Assembly (NCBI GenBank): GCA_963713965.1
Contig: OY970217.1
Coordinates: 930,001 to 994,000, forward strand
Length of the DNA: 64,000 bases
DNA from: CALAGB01 sp963713965
GTDB lineage: Bacteria; Chloroflexota; Chloroflexia; Thermomicrobiales; Thermomicrobiaceae
Direction of reading: 5' to 3'
Shown: in pieces, positions 60,675 through 64,000 of the stretch
Layout: every line of letters begins with the position of its first letter
Position numbering within the stretch: position 1 is the first letter of the stretch
Program-made: the position numbers and the translations under genes
The notes under the pieces: generated by a model
Seen by the model: only the letters and a program-made list of their open reading frames with translations
What the model was told of the DNA's origin: nothing
Database searches by the model: none

Positions 60675-62138
60675 ATGCAACGACTTGAATACAAGTGGAT
60701 CGTGGCGATCGTCTTCGTCTTCGGGCTCTTCATGGAATTGCTCGATATGACGATCACGAACGTGGCGCTGCCCGATCTCGCCACCTCGTTTCATGCGAGC
60801 ACGACCGGCATCCAGTGGATCGTGACCGGCTATCTGCTGAGCCTGGCGGTCTTCATCCCACTCAGCGGTTGGGCTGGAGACCGCTTCGGGACGAAGCGAA
60901 CGTTCATGTTCGCACTGGTCACGTTCACGCTGGCATCGTTGCTGTGCGCGTTCGCATGGAGCATTGGCAGTTTGATCGCGTTCCGTGTCCTACAAGGTAT
61001 TGGCGGCGGCATGTTGACGCCGGTCGGTACAACGATGATGTTCCGCGCTTTCCCACAGAGTGAGCGAGCGCGCGTCTCGACGATCATCACCTTTCCGGCC
61101 ATTGTGGCGCCTGCGAGCGGACCTATCATCGGCGGATATCTCGTCGAGTATCACAGTTGGCATGCCATCTTCTTGATCAACATCCCCATCGGTCTTCTGG
61201 CGCTGGCTGTTTGCGGTTTCCTCTTGAAGGAGCAGCGAGAACCATCGACCGGGCGACTGGACATCCCTGGATTCGTCTTGGGAGCGAGCGGTCTGGCTAC
61301 GCTGGTCTACGCGCTCTCCGAGGCGGGGTCCCGTGGATTCAGCGACCCGATCGTCGCGGGTTTCGGCGCACTCGGGTTGGTTCTGTTGGGCGCCTTCGTC
61401 GCGACGGAGCTCCGCTCGACGCATCCGATGATCAACGTGCGGCTCTTCCGGTACCGGCTCTTCGCGGCTGGAAACGGTGTTCTCTTCTACAGCAGCGCGG
61501 CCTTCGGCGGCATCATGTTCTTGCTGCCGCTGCTGTTGCAAGCGGAGCGCGGGTTGACGCCACTGCAATCGGGTATGACGACATTCCCGCAAGCGATCGG
61601 CGTAATGATGACCGCGGCCCTTGCAGGTAAGCTCTACAACACGGTCGGCCCACGACGCCTGATGGTGGTGGGAATGACGCTCTCGGCGTTGTCGACCTTT
61701 GCCTTCATGTTGGTTGGACTCAACACGGGAGACTGGAGTATCCGAGCTCTGTTGCTCGTTCGAGGAGCCGCTTTCGGCCTGGCACTTGTGCCGCTGCAGG
61801 CAGCGACCTTCGCACAGATCACGAGCGAAGAGACCGGGCACGCGAGCGCGGCGTTCAGTGTGATCCGTCAGGTAGCTTCGAGCTTCGGTGTCGCCATGAT
61901 CGCGACCGTGCTCACGTCGCGACTCAGTGCACACAATGCCATCATGGGAGATCCGGCGACAAGTTCGTCGGCCGTGATTGCCTTCCACGAAGCCTTCGCG
62001 GCAGCCGCCTTCGTCTCAATACTCGCCATCGGAGCAGCGTTCATGATGTCGGACAAGCTGGCAGCCGGGACGATGACACAATCGCCAAAGACGGTCGAAT
62101 TGTCGATCGAAGACGACGTCGCACTCGCGGCAGACTGA
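60675..62138 (+). CDS. MFS drug efflux transporter, DHA2 (14-TM) family
   Basis: A 487-residue transporter with 14 predicted helices. Signature motifs of the EmrB/QacA group are LDMTITNVALPDLA in TM1, GWAGDRFGTKR as motif A, and APASGPIIGGYLVE as motif C. It probably exports drugs or lipophilic metabolites using the proton gradient. AAGGG lies eight bases before the ATG. It follows the two-component pair by 260 bp and is followed by a hairpin terminator. Confidence 0.92.
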   Translation: MQRLEYKWIVAIVFVFGLFMELLDMTITNVALPDLATSFHASTTGIQWIVTGYLLSLAVFIPLSGWAGDRFGTKRTFMFALVTFTLASLLCAFAWSIGSLIAFRVLQGIGGGMLTPVGTTMMFRAFPQSERARVSTIITFPAIVAPASGPIIGGYLVEYHSWHAIFLINIPIGLLALAVCGFLLKEQREPSTGRLDIPGFVLGASGLATLVYALSEAGSRGFSDPIVAGFGALGLVLLGAFVATELRSTHPMINVRLFRYRLFAAGNGVLFYSSAAFGGIMFLLPLLLQAERGLTPLQSGMTTFPQAIGVMMTAALAGKLYNTVGPRRLMVVGMTLSALSTFAFMLVGLNTGDWSIRALLLVRGAAFGLALVPLQAATFAQITSEETGHASAAFSVIRQVASSFGVAMIATVLTSRLSAHNAIMGDPATSSSAVIAFHEAFAAAAFVSILAIGAAFMMSDKLAAGTMTQSPKTVELSIEDDVALAAD

Positions 62139-62160
62139 CCGCCTCACTTCCCCTATCAAC

Positions 62161-62195
62161 CGGGCCGTGTCCTTTCGGATCACGGCCCGTTCCAC
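62161..62195 (+). terminator. Intrinsic terminator shared by convergent genes
   Basis: A 9-bp perfect stem (CGGGCCGTG / CACGGCCCG) with an 11-base loop, followed by TTCCACTT. It lies between the efflux gene and the convergent UGA-containing gene, and may act in both directions, although T-tails are weak. Confidence 0.6.
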
Positions 62196-62253
62196 TTCTC
62201 CTTGAGTCAGATTTCACCACTCGGCGAGTCGAAATTGTGGCGAACTACGAGGA

Positions 62254-62937
62254 CTAGTCCGATTCATCCTTGCTCGTAACGGACTCGATCGCACCAATGA
62301 ATGCCGCCTCAGGCCGATTGCCGTCGAACGAAACCGTCTCATTGAAGACGACTTTGGGCACGGCATAGACCTGATAGCGCTGTGCGATGAGCGGGAATTC
62401 ACCAACCTCGACTACATCGGCAGTCACGAGATCACTCTCGATTGCCATCATGTGCGCCATCCTGGCGGCACCGGGGCAGTGTGGTCAGGTGGGTGTTACG
62501 AAGACTTTGATGTGGACCGGCTCGGTGAGAGAGGCCAGCGTTTCACGGCTGTGAAGCTGAAGCTCCGTGGTGCCACGAGAAACGTCGACCAAGTCCTCGA
62601 TCAGGGTGGCGAACTCATAGCCGGCGGGTGCGCCAATGAAGCGGACGGTCCCCTTGTTCTCACCTTCCAGCACGATCGCCGGAATCTCGGTTACGCCTTC
62701 CGCGGCAGCGGCCTCGCGATCAGCGTAGAAATCGCGGACCTCGAGCTCGAGTTTATCCGAGAGCGAGACGAGTTCTTCAAGAAGCTCTCGTGTGTCCCGA
62801 CAGGTGGCACATTCTTGCCCGGGGACGGTCAAACCAGTTTCACGCTGCGTATACATACGCAGAGTAACGTTACCAACGAGCTTCTCTTCGTACAGATTCC
62901 TGATGTACTCTTGATCCTCTTGAGGAATGATCGGCAT
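62254..62937 (-). CDS. Predicted selenoprotein: tandem thioredoxin-like disulfide oxidoreductase with U-x-x-C site
   Basis: A 227-residue protein if UGA at 62485-62487 is read as selenocysteine (residue 151). The first thioredoxin-like domain (residues about 1-125) has CATC in GQECATCRD. The second starts IKVFVTPT and continues U-PHCPGAARMAHMMAIE: canonical PDO/glutaredoxin-like proteins have C-P-x-C at this point, so UGA replaces the first catalytic Cys. Reading continues in the same frame for 76 more codons with intact thioredoxin features (YAVPKVVFNE, cis-Pro). Without recoding the product stops at 150 residues and lacks the second site. A hairpin with SECIS features follows the UGA, and selB lies 9.5 kb away. 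GGAG precedes the ATG. Confidence 0.85.
62452..62471 (-). promoter_or_regulatory. Candidate bacterial SECIS hairpin
   Basis: On the minus strand GTGC-C-GCCA pairs with TGGCGCAC around a GGA loop: eight pairs and one bulged C. The loop begins 23 nt after the UGA, within the usual bacterial distance of about 16-37 nt, and a G sits at the start of the loop as SelB prefers. The hairpin is inside the coding sequence, as expected in bacteria. Confidence 0.6.
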
Positions 62938-63135
62938 GAGCCAGTCTCCTTTCCTATGGACCGCTCATATCGCGGCCGGCCGGTCGTCCGGCCGATTCCT
63001 AGACCCTATCAGAGAAGTGATGAGAACGATAGTGCTGACGCGTAGCCACGCATTACATCCCCGCAACGGACCGTGGAATACCGAAAGCGCCTCTTGTTGG
63101 TGTGGTCAGCAGTATGCGATGTCTCGAATCTCGTA

Positions 63136-63873
63136 ATGGAGTCGATGGAGAACAGCGCCGAGTCACACGGCGACAATACACGACTGAATGGCTGTGCCTA
63201 CGCCTCGATTGCCGTGCTGCTCCTTTTCCTGGCGGGTGTCACGGTGATTATGGGCGGGATAGCTTTCCTGCTGCTTCATCGTTCACACGGTTCCACCCAG
63301 TCCGCATCAACGACCATCGTGGTCAAGCATCCGATCTTCATGTCCGGTCCATCGATCGAGATGGCGCTGCCCGCCGGCAGTGACCTGACATCGGCCACCG
63401 TCAACACGGAGGGCGGCAACTGGTGGTACGAGAACGCCGACAGCGGCCACGTGCGTCTCTTGATCGCGGCGTCCCGCATCGGGAGTCGCCAGCCCGCAGT
63501 GACCGACTCGTATCTTCAGCGCGTGATTCGCATCGTTGAACAGACGGGCGAAGATCAAATCGTCTCAATGGGCGGCGTGCAGGAAACACGGGTTGATTCC
63601 TATGCCGCCCGCATGGTGAGCTATCAGATCCAGCCGATCGACGGCGGGTCGGAACACGCGGTCGCACTGTTGATTCGCCGCGAGAGCGACGATCTCCTCA
63701 TCATCCTGTATGGCGACAGTGACGTGAAAGACGCGATCGACCACGCTTCAGAGCAGATGTTTGAGTCACTCCACCCGCGGCCAACCCCCGATCGATACGA
63801 CGTTCACTCCGCCCGAACAATCCCACCTCAATTGGTTGTGAGCGCCCGCACTCACGCGGGTGCGATAATCTGA
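63136..63873 (+). CDS. Membrane-anchored hypothetical protein
   Basis: A 245-residue protein with one transmembrane helix at about residues 22-46 (YASIAVLLLFLAGVTVIMGG) and a C-terminal exterior domain of about 190 residues with mixed beta strands (LTSATVNTEGGNWWYENADSGH, ALLIRRESDDLLIILYGDSD). No lipobox. The start is uncertain (ATG 9 bp downstream is possible) and no Shine-Dalgarno is seen. No family recognised. Confidence 0.6.
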   Translation: MESMENSAESHGDNTRLNGCAYASIAVLLLFLAGVTVIMGGIAFLLLHRSHGSTQSASTTIVVKHPIFMSGPSIEMALPAGSDLTSATVNTEGGNWWYENADSGHVRLLIAASRIGSRQPAVTDSYLQRVIRIVEQTGEDQIVSMGGVQETRVDSYAARMVSYQIQPIDGGSEHAVALLIRRESDDLLIILYGDSDVKDAIDHASEQMFESLHPRPTPDRYDVHSARTIPPQLVVSARTHAGAII

Positions 63874-63909
63874 CAGAGGTCGCGCCCATCAACTTGAGAG
63901 GTGGAAGTC

Positions 63910-64000
63910 GTGTCACAGCTACTGATTGGAACGTCGGCCTGGAGTGACCACGATCCGTTCTACCCGCCTGGACTGAAGTCGGCGGAACAGCTTCCGTACT
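63910..64000 (+). CDS. DUF72 family protein (partial, 5' end)
   Basis: GTG with GAGAGG nine bases upstream begins VSQLLIGTSAWSDHD, PFYPPGLKSAEQLPY, the N-terminal signature of DUF72 TIM-barrel proteins (IGTSGW-x-Y-x-x-FYP). The rest is beyond the window, so nothing more can be said. The family function is not known. Confidence 0.75.
   Translation, partial: MSQLLIGTSAWSDHDPFYPPGLKSAEQLPY

Overview
The window is 64 kb of a moderately GC-rich bacterial chromosome, most likely a member of the Chloroflexota (possibly Thermomicrobia-like). The support is a secreted protein with the GH-x-V-x-x-GF-x-x-YW / FGYP repeat common in that phylum, a complete hpn-type hopanoid locus, a propionyl-CoA carboxylase with a small epsilon subunit, and MreB/MurT-GatD wall genes. 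No rRNA, tRNA, CRISPR array or insertion sequence was found. The assignment is inference from gene content.

Layout. 1-13.6 kb: propionyl-CoA carboxylase genes (epsilon, beta) and methylmalonyl-CoA mutase/epimerase surround two divergent hopanoid operons. hpnH-hpnA-hpnG reads leftward; a fused isopentenyl-diphosphate isomerase/YjbQ protein, hpnC, hpnD, hpnE and squalene-hopene cyclase read rightward as an overlapping, translationally coupled set that makes squalene and cyclises it. 13.6-23.4 kb: a leftward cell-shape and division block, mreB-mreC-murT-gatD-phosphodiesterase-mreD-mrdA-minC-minD-minE, with an extended -10 promoter in front of mreB. 23.7-24.7 kb: a diacylglycerol-kinase-like gene whose 3' end is the attachment site of a mobile element.

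24.69-36.54 kb: an 11.8-kb integrated element bounded by a 14-bp direct repeat (TAACAGTCTGATAA), with a tyrosine integrase at the right end. Its right two thirds look like a phage satellite or stripped prophage: integrase, small accessory genes, a Prim-Pol/DUF3987 replication protein, an iteron-like putative origin, a prohead protease fused to an HExxH metallopeptidase, a coiled-coil protein and a small-terminase-like HTH protein. No major capsid, portal, large terminase or tail gene was recognised. Its left third is more AT-rich and holds four cargo genes of unknown function, two of them polytopic membrane proteins. A dispersed GTGGC-N6-GTGGC motif occurs three times in the element.

36.6-64 kb: metabolic and regulatory genes, mostly rightward: class II aldolase, a GT-C-like membrane protein, a zinc alcohol dehydrogenase, a BNR-repeat protein, a DUF255 thioredoxin-domain protein, a MocR regulator, an M20 amidohydrolase, a ThDP enzyme, an alpha/beta hydrolase, SelB, a PIG-L deacetylase, a frameshifted ATPase/TPR regulator, a DUF4242 protein, a secreted protein, a two-component pair, a DHA2 efflux pump and a membrane-anchored protein. 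At 62.3-62.9 kb an in-frame UGA sits at the first cysteine position of a second thioredoxin active site (U-P-H-C) with a SECIS-like hairpin just downstream. With selB in the same window, this is very probably a selenoprotein that ordinary gene calling would split in two.

The three most notable signals are the UGA-coded redox protein, the phage-satellite-like element with its putative origin, and the isomerase/YjbQ fusion inside the hopanoid operon.
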